From positions 140,788 through 204,787 of the forward strand of contig NZ_CABPSH010000009.1 in assembly GCF_902459725.1 (NCBI RefSeq): DNA of 64,000 nucleotides. Direction: 5' to 3'. The stretch's first letter is position 1, and every line of letters starts with the position of its first letter. The position numbers were made by a program, and so were the translations under genes. Under the pieces are notes generated by a model, which did no database searches, had not been told where the DNA came from, and worked only from the letters and a program-made list of their open reading frames with translations. Below, in pieces: positions 10,841-19,237 of this stretch. The stretch comes from Pandoraea eparura (lineage in GTDB: Bacteria > Pseudomonadota > Gammaproteobacteria > Burkholderiales > Burkholderiaceae).

Positions 10841-10961
10841 ATCGTGGATTAGCGCGTGCGGGTGTCAACGTCAGCGCGAGCGCAAGGGACGCGAAATGCC
10901 CAGTACGCGAGGCAAGAACGCCACGCCCTCGATAAAGTTTTCCCTTGCGTTTTTACAAACA

Positions 10962-10977
10962 CTGTACAAAAATACAG
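10962..10977 (+). promoter_or_regulatory. LexA (SOS) box 1 upstream of lexA
   Basis: The sequence CTGTACAAAAATACAG is a perfect CTGT-N8-ACAG LexA operator. It lies 28 bases before the lexA start codon and is followed four bases later by a second box, the classic arrangement for lexA autorepression. Confidence 0.92.
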
Positions 10978-10981
10978 CCAC

Positions 10982-10997
10982 CTGTGCTTCCATACAG
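10982..10997 (+). promoter_or_regulatory. LexA (SOS) box 2 upstream of lexA
   Basis: CTGTGCTTCCATACAG matches CTGT-N8-ACAG. Its start is 20 bases from that of the first box, so two LexA dimers would bind on nearly the same face of the helix. It ends seven bases before the lexA ATG. Confidence 0.9.
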
Positions 10998-11004
10998 TGA
11001 TGCC

Positions 11005-11658
11005 ATGATCAAACTTACTGCCCGTCAACAGCAGGTCTACGAACTGGTCCGACAAGCGATCGAGCGCACCGGGTTTCCGCCGACGCGTGCGGAAATCGCT
11101 GCCGAACTCGGCTTCTCTTCCGCCAATGCCGCGGAGGAGCACCTGCGGGCGCTGGCGCGCAAAGGGGTGATCGAACTGGCCGCGGGCCAGTCGCGCGGCA
11201 TCCGCCTCAAGCGGCTGGACGAAGCTGGCGGCGCGCATCAGTTCACGTTGCCGCATATGGGCCTGATGCAATTGTCGCTGCCGCTCGTCGGGCGCGTGGC
11301 TGCCGGCAGCCCGATCCTGGCGCAGGAACACATCGAACGCAATTTCCAGTGCGACCCGAATATGTTCGCACGCCAACCCGATTACCTGTTGAAGGTGCGC
11401 GGCATGTCGATGCGCGACGCCGGCATTCTCGACGGCGATCTGCTGGCGGTGCAGAAGGCCGCCGACGCGCGCGAGGGCCAGATCGTCGTGGCACGCATCG
11501 GCGACGACGTGACCGTCAAACGTTTTCACCGTGTGCCGGGCGGCGTGGAGTTGATCGCCGAAAACCCCGACTTCGAGAACATCAACGTGAATGAAGGCAG
11601 CGGCGACTTTGCGCTGGAAGGCATTGCGGTCGGCCTGATCCGCAATAACGACCTCTAG
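11005..11658 (+). CDS. lexA: SOS repressor LexA
   Basis: LexA represses DNA-damage genes and cleaves itself when RecA filaments form. The 217-residue protein starts [20 protein letters not shown]. The N-terminal winged helix has the recognition segment [19 protein letters not shown]. The self-cleavage bond is Ala100-Gly101 ([11 protein letters not shown]), and the catalytic dyad is Ser135 ([10 protein letters not shown]) with Lys172 (DVTVKRF). Two SOS boxes directly upstream show autoregulation. I chose the ATG at 11005; no strong Shine-Dalgarno sequence is seen, and the next gene starts 175 bases after its stop. Confidence 0.97.
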   Translation: MIKLTARQQQVYELVRQAIERTGFPPTRAEIAAELGFSSANAAEEHLRALARKGVIELAAGQSRGIRLKRLDEAGGAHQFTLPHMGLMQLSLPLVGRVAAGSPILAQEHIERNFQCDPNMFARQPDYLLKVRGMSMRDAGILDGDLLAVQKAADAREGQIVVARIGDDVTVKRFHRVPGGVELIAENPDFENINVNEGSGDFALEGIAVGLIRNNDL

Positions 11659-11833
11659 GCGCCATCCCCGGGCACTGCGCCGCATCACGAAAACGCAGCG
11701 CCCCGCTCACCGACGATTGGCATTTCCGACTGCGCCGGGCTGGGTCCGGCGCCCGTGCCCTGCTGCGCCCGCGATTCCACAAGGTCGTGGCAGGACGCGC
11801 CCCTCAGACCCACATTGGAGGAAGGATCGCATC

Positions 11834-12244
11834 ATGGCTCGACTCTTTGGTTTGCTGCGTACGTCATTTGGTCAACCGCGCGTTCGAGCGTCGTCGCAGG
11901 CGCGACTGTCTGCCGTGTACGGACTCTCGGCCTTGTCCGGCCCGTTTGCCGCCGCCCCGGCCATCGCACGCTCTTACACCGTGCCGGCGCGCTCGCGCTC
12001 CACGGCCCTGCCCCGCACGCTCGCGGCCGCCATGGCGTCGGCCACGCGTCGCGCCTGTCCCGCGGGAAAAGCCGTCAACTCGTCGCGCAGCGCACGAGTG
12101 GTTCAGCGACGCGACACGCAAGCGGGGCACGAGGTGCGCGTGTATCGCGATGTGTCGCACATCGTGATGGTCGGCAGCATCGCCGACATCTGCCGCAAAC
12201 TCGATCTGGCCGTCGGCGAGCAGTTCTGTCAGGCCGCCGTGTAA
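11834..12244 (+). CDS. Hypothetical basic protein downstream of lexA
   Basis: I do not recognise this 136-residue protein. It starts MARLFGLLRTSFGQPRVRAS after a very good ribosome binding site (GGAGGAAGG). The first 90 residues are rich in Arg, Ala and Ser and low in complexity; the last 40 (VRVYRDVSHIVMVGSIADIC onward) look like a folded segment. It lies 175 bases after lexA on the same strand with no clear terminator between, so it may be part of the LexA-controlled transcript. A SulA-like role is conceivable from position only; I see no sequence support for it. Confidence 0.6.
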   Translation: MARLFGLLRTSFGQPRVRASSQARLSAVYGLSALSGPFAAAPAIARSYTVPARSRSTALPRTLAAAMASATRRACPAGKAVNSSRSARVVQRRDTQAGHEVRVYRDVSHIVMVGSIADICRKLDLAVGEQFCQAAV

Positions 12245-12290
12245 ACGCTCGGGCGAGCGCGCCGATCCCCTGCGCCCCTGCGCAACGAGG

Positions 12291-13403
12291 CTATTGCCCG
12301 AGGTTGCGCAGCGGATTGTCCGCGCCAAAGCGATCGCCATCGAAGAATCGGGCGACGTCGGCGGGCGTCACCGCTTCGATGCTGTCGTGCTGCCAGCGCG
12401 GCGCGTGATCCTTGTCGACGACCATCGCGCGAATGCCTTCGACACCTTCCGCTCCGGAACGCCCGTCAAGATTGAAAACGCTGCGCATCATCAGCCATTC
12501 TTCACGCAACTCGTCGGCCAATGACAGCTTGCGTGCGCGGCGCACCTGTTCGAGCGTGACGCACACCATCAGCGGCGAACGCTTGGCGCGCAACAGATCT
12601 TCCGTCTCCTGTGCCCACCCGGCGAACTCACAGCGGGCTTCGTGCTTGAGCGACGCCAGGATGGCCGACATATCCGGCAGACCGAAATGACGGTCGATCA
12701 CGTCGCGCAACGGCGCGAGCTTGCCCGGCGCCAGACCGGCAGGTGGCAAGCTTTGGCGGGCGAACGCGCGCGCCGCATCGAGGACCGCGTCGCTGTCCGG
12801 CCAATCGCCGTTCGCCAGCCATGCACAGAGCGCTGGCAGTTCGGCACGCGGCACCACCCCGTCGGCCAGACCGATTTCGCACGCGTCGACGGCACCGAAC
12901 ACCACGCCCGTCGTGCCGAGATACTCGCCAAGATGACCAGCAAGATTCGCGAGAAAGCATCCGCCGCCCACGTCGGGAAACAAGCCGATCGCCGTTTCCG
13001 GCATTGCCATGCGCGTCGCCTCGGTGACGATGCGCAACGCCGCGCCCTGCGAGATGCCCATGCCGCCACCCATCACCACGCCGTCCATCAGCGCGATATA
13101 GGGCTTCGGGTAGGTGGCGATCGTGTAGTTCAGCGTGTACTCGTCCGTGAAGAAATCCATGAGGTCGGTGCGCCCCGCGCTCACGGCCTCATGGAAATAG
13201 CGAATGTCGCCGCCCGCGCACAAGCCCTTCTCCCCCTCGCCCTGCAGGACGACAGCGAGCACGGCGGAATCGTCGCGCCACGCGTCGAGGGCCGAGGCCA
13301 TCGCGCGAATCATGTCGTGCGAGAGCGCGTTGAGCGCCTTCGGGCGGGTCAGTGTGATGAAGCCGATGCGACCCCGGATGTCGGTGCTAACAAAGTCGGT
13401 CAT
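12291..13403 (-). CDS. Enoyl-CoA hydratase/isomerase family, probable 3-hydroxyisobutyryl-CoA hydrolase
   Basis: It probably hydrolyses 3-hydroxyisobutyryl-CoA in valine degradation. The 370-residue protein is longer than simple enoyl-CoA hydratases (about 260) and matches the hydrolase subfamily. The crotonase core shows the oxyanion segments GLCAGGDIRYFHEAV (about residues 60-74) and MDGVVMGGGMGISQG, followed by the subfamily-typical MPETAIGLFPDVGGGCFLAN. The C-terminal third carries the extra helices seen in these hydrolases. It stands alone on the minus strand between the lexA region and typA. Other branched acyl-CoA substrates cannot be excluded. Confidence 0.85.
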   Translation of the reverse strand: MTDFVSTDIRGRIGFITLTRPKALNALSHDMIRAMASALDAWRDDSAVLAVVLQGEGEKGLCAGGDIRYFHEAVSAGRTDLMDFFTDEYTLNYTIATYPKPYIALMDGVVMGGGMGISQGAALRIVTEATRMAMPETAIGLFPDVGGGCFLANLAGHLGEYLGTTGVVFGAVDACEIGLADGVVPRAELPALCAWLANGDWPDSDAVLDAARAFARQSLPPAGLAPGKLAPLRDVIDRHFGLPDMSAILASLKHEARCEFAGWAQETEDLLRAKRSPLMVCVTLEQVRRARKLSLADELREEWLMMRSVFNLDGRSGAEGVEGIRAMVVDKDHAPRWQHDSIEAVTPADVARFFDGDRFGADNPLRNLGQ

Positions 13404-13530
13404 GTCTGGTGAGTCAAGAATGTCAACGGAACGGACGCGTGCACAACGCGATCCTCTGGCGTAATCCTCTGGGGGGCAATCAATACTATGCGGGCAAGCT
13501 TGCGTCGCCCATCAGTGAACGCAGCAAAAC

Positions 13531-13558
13531 AAAAAAGCCGGTGCGAGGCACCGGCTTT
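13531..13558 (-). terminator. Intrinsic terminator of typA
   Basis: An 11-base perfect stem (13534-13544 with 13548-13558) encloses a 3-base loop. On the minus strand it is followed by six T (A at 13531-13536, partly in the stem). It lies about 70 bases after the typA stop and ends that transcript before the hydrolase gene. Confidence 0.92.
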
Positions 13559-13626
13559 CTTTCCAACAGACTGGGATCGGTGCGCAACAGCGGTCTGCAC
13601 GCTACGCCGCGATCCCCTCGCCGGCT

Positions 13627-15447
13627 TTACTTTTCTTCACGCGACGCGCGCTTGCGCTCATGTTCCTTGAGGTAGCGCTTGCGCAGGCGGATCGTCTGCG
13701 GCGTGACTTCGACCAGTTCGTCGTCATCGATGAATTCCACGGCGTACTCGAGGTTCATCGCGATCGGCGGCACCAGACGCACGGCTTCGTCGGTTCCCGA
13801 CGCACGTACGTTCGTGAGCTGCTTGCCCTTGATCGGGTTGACCACGAGGTCGTTGTCACGGCTGTGGATACCGATGATCATGCCTTCGTACAGGGCGTCG
13901 CCCGGCGACACAAACATGCGGCCGCGATCCTGCAGCTTCCACAGGGCGTAGGCCACGGCTGCGCCGTCGTCCTGCGAGATCAAAACGCCGTTGCGACGCT
14001 CGCCCAGCGTGCCATCCTTGAGCGGTGCATAAGCATCGAAGATGTGGCTCATCAGCCCCGTACCGCGGGTCATCGACAGGAAGTCGCCCTGGAAGCCGAT
14101 CAGACCACGCGCCGGAATGCGGTACTCGAGGCGCGTACGGCCACGACCGTCCGACACCATGTCCAGCATTTCGCCCTTGCGGCGACCGATTTCTTCCATG
14201 ACCGCGCCCTGGTGATCGTCTTCCAGGTCGATGGTCAGCATTTCGTACGGCTCGTGCTTCACGCCGTCGATTTCCTTGAGCACCACGCGCGGACGCGACA
14301 CGGCCAGTTCGTAGCCTTCGCGACGCATGTTCTCGATGAGAATCGTCAGGTGCAGTTCGCCACGGCCCGACACTTCGAAGACGGAATCTTCGTCGGTGTC
14401 TTTCACGCGCAGCGCCACGTTGTGATTCAGTTCCTTATGCAGACGGTCACGAATTTGACGGCTCGTCACGAACTTGCCTTCACGCCCGGCCAGCGGCGAC
14501 GTGTTCACGCAGAAGTTCATGGTCAGCGTCGGCTCGTCCACCGTCAGCAGCGGCAGGGCTTCCGGTGTATCCACGTCGCAGATCGTCGCGCCGATGCCCA
14601 CGTCTTCGATACCGTTGATCAGCACGATGTCACCGGCTTCCGCGCCGTCCGACATCACACGCTCCAGGCCGCGGAACGTCAGCACCTGGTTGATCTTGCG
14701 CTTGAGCACTTCGCCTTCCGGACCGAAGCGCATCACCACTTGCTGGCCCGGCTTGATGCGGCCACGCGTGATACGACCGATACCGATACGGCCGACGAAG
14801 GTCGAGTAGTCGAGCGAGCTGATCTGCAGCTGCAGCGGGGCTTCCGTATCGGCCTCGCGGACCGGCACGTGCTCGAGAATTGCGTCGAACAGCGGGCGCA
14901 TGGTGCCTTCGCGCACTTCGGAGTCCAGGCTGGCAAAGCCGTTCAGGGCCGATGCGTAGACGACCGGGAAGTCGAGCTGCTCGTCGGTGGCGCCGAGCTT
15001 GTCCATCAGATCGAACGTCTGGTTGATCACCCAGTCCGGACGCGCGCCCGGTCGGTCGATCTTGTTGACCACGACGATCGGCTTCAGACCGAGGCCGAGG
15101 GCCTTGCGGGTCACGAAGCGCGTTTGCGGCATCGGGCCTTCGACGGCGTCGACGAGCAACAACACGCTGTCGACCATCGACAGCACACGCTCCACTTCAC
15201 CGCCGAAGTCCGCGTGTCCGGGCGTGTCGACGATGTTGATGTGTGTGCCTTCGTATTCGACGGCGCAGTTTTTGGCGAGGATCGTGATGCCGCGCTCTTT
15301 TTCAATGTCGTTCGAGTCCATCACGCGTTCAGCGACTTGCTGGTTTTCGCGGAAGGTGCCCGACTGGCGCAACAATTGGTCGACGAGCGTGGTTTTGCCG
15401 TGGTCGACGTGCGCGATGATGGCGATATTACGGAGAGCGCGGGTCAT
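13627..15447 (-). CDS. typA: Ribosome-associated GTPase TypA/BipA
   Basis: TypA is a translational GTPase of the EF-G family that helps ribosome assembly and stress adaptation. The 606-residue length is standard. The G domain has AHVDHGKTT (residues 12-20), [10 protein letters not shown] (switch I), [15 protein letters not shown] (G3) and [10 protein letters not shown] (G4). The C-terminal part contains the BipA-specific segment [20 protein letters not shown] and ends in a basic tail. A strong terminator follows. The 299-base upstream region is shared with the divergent marR gene. Confidence 0.97.
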   Translation of the reverse strand: MTRALRNIAIIAHVDHGKTTLVDQLLRQSGTFRENQQVAERVMDSNDIEKERGITILAKNCAVEYEGTHINIVDTPGHADFGGEVERVLSMVDSVLLLVDAVEGPMPQTRFVTRKALGLGLKPIVVVNKIDRPGARPDWVINQTFDLMDKLGATDEQLDFPVVYASALNGFASLDSEVREGTMRPLFDAILEHVPVREADTEAPLQLQISSLDYSTFVGRIGIGRITRGRIKPGQQVVMRFGPEGEVLKRKINQVLTFRGLERVMSDGAEAGDIVLINGIEDVGIGATICDVDTPEALPLLTVDEPTLTMNFCVNTSPLAGREGKFVTSRQIRDRLHKELNHNVALRVKDTDEDSVFEVSGRGELHLTILIENMRREGYELAVSRPRVVLKEIDGVKHEPYEMLTIDLEDDHQGAVMEEIGRRKGEMLDMVSDGRGRTRLEYRIPARGLIGFQGDFLSMTRGTGLMSHIFDAYAPLKDGTLGERRNGVLISQDDGAAVAYALWKLQDRGRMFVSPGDALYEGMIIGIHSRDNDLVVNPIKGKQLTNVRASGTDEAVRLVPPIAMNLEYAVEFIDDDELVEVTPQTIRLRKRYLKEHERKRASREEK

Positions 15448-15623
15448 GAAGAGGTGCTCGAAAAAAGCCTTTGGAGAATCAGCGATTCTACCACTTGCGC
15501 GTGTCTCACGTCATGGCCTTTCTGCAATGCAACAACGCCGCCCCCTGCGAAAGCGACAACCGGATCGATTTCGCCTGGACATCCCCCGCCCAACCTCCCC
15601 CCCCCAGCCTCCGCCGCTATACG

Positions 15624-15652
15624 CCAATTTAGAGCATTGCATCTAATTTTGG
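15624..15652. promoter_or_regulatory. Imperfect palindrome in the typA-marR gap
   Basis: The segment runs from CCAATTTAGA to TCTAATTTTGG around GCATTGCA, an imperfect inverted repeat with TTAGA/TCTAA as the exact core. It lies in an AT-rich stretch upstream of the marR promoter and about 180 bases upstream of typA. It may be a regulator site for either gene. Confidence 0.45.
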
Positions 15653-15665
15653 TCGCAATATTTGC

Positions 15666-15681
15666 CTAGTCAACTATTGCA
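15666..15681 (+). promoter_or_regulatory. Operator-like repeat 1 upstream of marR
   Basis: The 16-base sequence CTAGTCAACTATTGCA occurs here and again at 15720-15735. Its core TAGT-CA-ACTA is a short perfect dyad. This copy sits just upstream of the -35 element. Autoregulation by binding to such dyads is typical of MarR proteins, so it is a candidate MarR operator. Confidence 0.75.
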
Positions 15682-15686
15682 TGGCC

Positions 15687-15714
15687 TTGAAATTTATTAA
15701 GTCCCCACTATAAT
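15687..15714 (+). promoter_or_regulatory. Sigma-70 promoter of the marR-nodT-emrAB operon
   Basis: TTGAAA (15687-15692) and TATAAT (15709-15714) are separated by 16 bases. Transcription should begin near 15721, about 26 bases before the marR ATG and inside the second operator-like repeat, so repressor binding there would block initiation. Confidence 0.85.
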
Positions 15715-15719
15715 CGTGG

Positions 15720-15735
15720 CTAGTCAACTATTGCA
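15720..15735 (+). promoter_or_regulatory. Operator-like repeat 2 at the marR transcription start
   Basis: This is an exact copy of the 16-base sequence at 15666-15681, starting 54 bases later. It begins six bases after the -10 element, covering the expected transcription start. The two copies therefore bracket the promoter. Confidence 0.8.
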
Positions 15736-15746
15736 GCAGCACGAAA

Positions 15747-16256
15747 ATGACCGATCCATCCGCCCCCTCGTCCGATGCCGCGCCGATGTCGTCGCCGGAT
15801 GCCCCCCAGAGCGATCCTCCGCGCTGCGCCTACGATATCGACAACTCCCTGGGGTATCTTGTCTCCCGCGTGCGCCAGTTGATCCTCGCCGAGCTGACCA
15901 ACGAAACATCGCAATACGGCTTGACGAGCACCCAGGCGACCATGCTTTACAAGGTGGCCACGGGCAAGAGCAAGACGGCGGCCGATCTGGCACGCGACTA
16001 CTGTATCGACGCGAGCGCCGTCACCCGTCTGCTTGACCGGCTCGAAGCGCAGGGCTTGCTCGTGCGCGAGCGCAGCAAGATGGATCGCCGCACGGTGAAC
16101 CTGAGTGCGACCGAAGCCGGATACGCCATGGCCGACCGGATGCCGGACATCTTCGTGCGTGCCGCCGATCATCTGATGCGCGGGTTCTCCGTAGAGGAAG
16201 TGGGTTTCCTGAAGAGTCTGCTGCGCCGCGTGATCGCCAACGGCGAAACCGGATGA
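15747..16256 (+). CDS. MarR-family repressor of the efflux operon
   Basis: It is probably a ligand-responsive repressor of the following efflux genes, like EmrR. The 169-residue protein has a disordered Ser/Pro/Asp-rich N-terminus of about 28 residues, then the MarR dimer and winged-helix fold: LTSTQATMLYKVA, the recognition region DASAVTRLLDRLEAQGLLVR (about residues 91-110) and the wing RSKMDRRTVNLSATEAG. Two identical operator-like repeats bracket its promoter, suggesting autoregulation. No strong Shine-Dalgarno site is seen and the leader is only about 26 bases. The nodT, emrA and emrB genes follow on the same strand. Confidence 0.92.
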   Translation: MTDPSAPSSDAAPMSSPDAPQSDPPRCAYDIDNSLGYLVSRVRQLILAELTNETSQYGLTSTQATMLYKVATGKSKTAADLARDYCIDASAVTRLLDRLEAQGLLVRERSKMDRRTVNLSATEAGYAMADRMPDIFVRAADHLMRGFSVEEVGFLKSLLRRVIANGETG

Positions 16257-16373
16257 CAACGACGCCCCCTCAGATTCCCCAAAAAAGCATGTCGAGTCCA
16301 CTATTCCTGGTACTCGCCATCACCCGGTTTCCGATTATTGTCGGTCCCTAACGTCACTCGTAAAGGCTTCGCA

Positions 16374-17891
16374 ATGAAAGTGGCCTCACCGTTCCTCCCG
16401 CATCTGCGGGCCCGTTCCGTCATTTCCGCCCTCTGTCTGGCGGCCGTGACACTGGGGTTTGCCGGTTGTGCGAATTTCGCCGGCATCCACAGCGATAAGC
16501 AAATCAGCACCCCCGATCAGTATCAGACCCAGCGCAGCCTGCCCGGCGAGGGCGGCCAGTGGCCGGGCACCGATTGGGCACAGCGGTTCGGCGACCCGCA
16601 ACTTGTCTCGCTGATCGACGAAGCCCTTGCCGGCAACCCCGATCTGGCCATGGCGGCCGCCCGCCTGAAGGCGGCGCAGGCGCAGACCGAAGGCGCGGCC
16701 GCGGCGCTGCTGCCGTCGGTCAACGCCTCGGGCAGCGTGTATCGCGAGAAATTCACGGAAAACACCATCTACCCGCCGGGCTATGGCGGTACGTGGTTCA
16801 CGCAGGGCGACCTCACGGCCTCGTTGTCGTGGGAACTCGACTTGTGGGGCAAGAACCGCTCGGCACGGGCACAAGCCACCTCGGCCGAACGTGCCGACGA
16901 GGCCGAGGATCAGGAAGTGCGGCTCACGCTGGCCACTGCCGTGGCACGCGCTTACAACCAGCTCGCCCAGCAATATGCACTGCATGACGTGCTCGACCGC
17001 GTCAGCAAACAACGCCAAAGCCTCGGTCAACTGACGGCGGACCGCGTGCGCGCCGGTCTCGACACGCAAGTCGAGCAGAAGCAGGCCGAGAGCAACACCG
17101 CCGACATTCAAACGCAAATCGCGCAACTCGACGGCCAGATCCTCCTGACTCGCCATCAACTCGGTGTGTTGCTCGGCAAGGGGCCGGATCGCGGCCTGGC
17201 GATTGCGCGCCCGACACTCGCGCAACTGGCGACGCCGGCGCTGCCCGACAACCTGCCGCTCACGCTGCTCGGCCGTCGCCCGGACATCGTCTCGGCACGC
17301 TGGGGCGTGGAAGCCCAGCTCAAGGGTGTCGATCTGGCGAAGGCCCGCTTCTATCCGGATGTGAACCTGAATGCCGCCTTTGGCTTCTCCACCTTCGGGC
17401 TGGGCAAGCTGATCGATCCGAGCAGCCAGAACATCCAGTACGGTCCGGTGATTTCGCTGCCGATCTTCGACGGCGGCCGCCTGCGCGCCAACCTGAAGGG
17501 GCAATACGCGGCATATGAAAGCGCGGTGGCGAACTACGATTCGACGCTGAACAAGGCGCTCGGCGACATCGCGGACCGCATGTCGTCGATCCGCTCGGCG
17601 GACAAGCAAATGGTCTCGCAGCGCGTCGCGCAAGACGCCGCGCAACGTGCCTACGACCTGGCCGTCGACCGTTACAAGGCGGGTCTCACACCGCAATTGA
17701 CCGTGCTCACTGCCGAGTCATCGCTGCTGGCGCAGGAGCAAGCACGCGTGAACATCGAAAGCGCGCGCCGCGACCAGCAGATCGGCCTGATCAAGGCGCT
17801 TGGCGGTGGATTCGACGCAACCGCGGCGGGTCTCGTCGTGGGGCAGGAACGCCCCGCCAGACCCGAAGGCAGCGACATGCAGACGCACTGA
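16374..17891 (+). CDS. NodT-type outer-membrane efflux lipoprotein
   Basis: This is a TolC-like outer-membrane channel for the EmrAB-type pump encoded next to it. The 505-residue product from the ATG at 16374 (AAAGG upstream) has a lipoprotein signal ending in GFAGC, so Cys32 or so would be lipidated. It then shows the duplicated outer-membrane efflux repeats: DWAQRFGDPQLVSLIDEALAGN early, LGRRPDIVSARWGVEAQLKG mid-protein and YGPVISLPIFDGGRLRANLK later. These are hallmarks of the NodT/RND outer-membrane factor family. A longer open frame starting at 16338 would bury the signal peptide and is rejected. Confidence 0.93.
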   Translation: MKVASPFLPHLRARSVISALCLAAVTLGFAGCANFAGIHSDKQISTPDQYQTQRSLPGEGGQWPGTDWAQRFGDPQLVSLIDEALAGNPDLAMAAARLKAAQAQTEGAAAALLPSVNASGSVYREKFTENTIYPPGYGGTWFTQGDLTASLSWELDLWGKNRSARAQATSAERADEAEDQEVRLTLATAVARAYNQLAQQYALHDVLDRVSKQRQSLGQLTADRVRAGLDTQVEQKQAESNTADIQTQIAQLDGQILLTRHQLGVLLGKGPDRGLAIARPTLAQLATPALPDNLPLTLLGRRPDIVSARWGVEAQLKGVDLAKARFYPDVNLNAAFGFSTFGLGKLIDPSSQNIQYGPVISLPIFDGGRLRANLKGQYAAYESAVANYDSTLNKALGDIADRMSSIRSADKQMVSQRVAQDAAQRAYDLAVDRYKAGLTPQLTVLTAESSLLAQEQARVNIESARRDQQIGLIKALGGGFDATAAGLVVGQERPARPEGSDMQTH

Positions 17892-17961
17892 GCGCCCGCC
17901 GCACCTCATACCGAACAGACAAGACAACGTCAAAGCACATTAAGAGAAGAGTACGGAGCGA

Positions 17962-19200
17962 ATGATGAGCGAGAACCAACAACAAGCGCCTGACCAGCCG
18001 GCGCAAGGCAATGGCAAGCGCCGTCGCATGATGCTGACGCTGACGGCCGTGATTGCGATTGCGGCCATCGCCTACGGCGCCTATTACGGACTGTATGCGC
18101 GCTTCTACGAAGACACCGACGACGCTTACGTCGCAGGCAACGTGGTGCAGATCACGCCGCAGGTGCCGGGCACCGTGACCGGCGTGAAGGTCGACGACAC
18201 GCAACTGGTCAAGGCCGGCCAGCCGCTGGTCACGCTCGACCCGACGGACGCCCGCGTCGCCCTGCTGCAAGCCGAGGCCAATCTGGCGCAGACCGTGCGT
18301 CAGGTACGCACATACTTCGTCAACAACGATGCGTACGCCGCCACCGTGGCCATGCGTGAGTCGGAGCTGGCCAAGACGCAAGCCGACGTGAAGCGTCGCG
18401 AAATGGCGATTGCGACGGGTGCCGTGTCACGCGAAGAACTGGCCCACGCGCAGGATGCCGTGAAGACGGCGCAGGCCGCCCTCGAACAGGCGCGGGCGCA
18501 ATGGGTGTCGAACCGGGCGCTGACGGACAAGACGTCGGTCACGACGCACCCGAGCGTGCAGCAGGCCGCAGCGAAGGTGCGTGCGGCGTATCTCGACTAC
18601 GCCCGCACGTCGATCCCGGCGCCGGTCGACGGCTACGTGGCCAAGCGATCGGTGCAGGTGGGTCAGCGCGTGGCCACCGGTGCGCCGCTCATGGCGCTGG
18701 TGCCGCTCAATCAAGTCTGGGTCGATGCCAACTTCAAGGAAGTGCAGATCGCGCACATGCGCGTCGGTCAACCGGTGACGCTCACCGCCGACGTCTACGG
18801 TTCGTCGGTGGAATACAAGGGGACCGTGGCGGGCTTTTCGGCGGGCACAGGCAGCGCGTTCTCGCTGCTGCCGGCACAAAATGCGACCGGCAACTGGATC
18901 AAGGTCGTGCAGCGTCTACCGGTGCGTATCGCGCTCGACGCGAAGCAGTTGCAACAGCATCCGCTGCGTGTCGGTCTGTCGATGCAGGTCAAGGTGGACG
19001 TGCGCAATACGGACGGCAAGGAACTCGGTGAAGCCCCTGCCCTGCCGGTGTACGCCACCGACGTGTTCGACAAGATCGGCCACGACGCCGACGACATCGT
19101 CGCCAAAATCATCACCGAAAACGCCGGTACCGCGGCTGCCTCAGGCGCAGACGGTGCCAGCGACACGCGCAACCAACCGGCTCGCGCACGTCCCCTGTAA
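17962..19200 (+). CDS. emrA: EmrA-type membrane fusion protein (HlyD family)
   Basis: It is the periplasmic adaptor connecting the EmrB-type inner-membrane pump to the outer-membrane channel. The 412-residue protein begins with two adjacent ATG codons (17962 and 17965); GGAG upstream favours the second slightly. A short cytoplasmic head is followed by one membrane anchor (about residues 25-46), the lipoyl-like half motif TDDAYVAGNVVQITPQVPGT, a coiled-coil hairpin of about 110 residues, and the second lipoyl half with APVDGYVAKRSVQVGQRVA. The C-terminal tail of about 45 residues is low in complexity. It follows nodT after 70 bases. Confidence 0.94.
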   Translation: MMSENQQQAPDQPAQGNGKRRRMMLTLTAVIAIAAIAYGAYYGLYARFYEDTDDAYVAGNVVQITPQVPGTVTGVKVDDTQLVKAGQPLVTLDPTDARVALLQAEANLAQTVRQVRTYFVNNDAYAATVAMRESELAKTQADVKRREMAIATGAVSREELAHAQDAVKTAQAALEQARAQWVSNRALTDKTSVTTHPSVQQAAAKVRAAYLDYARTSIPAPVDGYVAKRSVQVGQRVATGAPLMALVPLNQVWVDANFKEVQIAHMRVGQPVTLTADVYGSSVEYKGTVAGFSAGTGSAFSLLPAQNATGNWIKVVQRLPVRIALDAKQLQQHPLRVGLSMQVKVDVRNTDGKELGEAPALPVYATDVFDKIGHDADDIVAKIITENAGTAAASGADGASDTRNQPARARPL

Positions 19201-19237
19201 AGCGGAGGGGGGTGCCCCCCACCCCCTTTGACATCTC

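Noticed and set aside
11755..12408. Alternative frames overlapping the gene at 11834-12244 on both strands
   Set aside because: None has a ribosome binding site as good as the GGAGGAAGG before 11834, and one runs into the end of the hydrolase gene.
13660..15669. Plus-strand open frame of 669 codons opposite typA
   Set aside because: Antisense shadow of typA; no recognisable motif.
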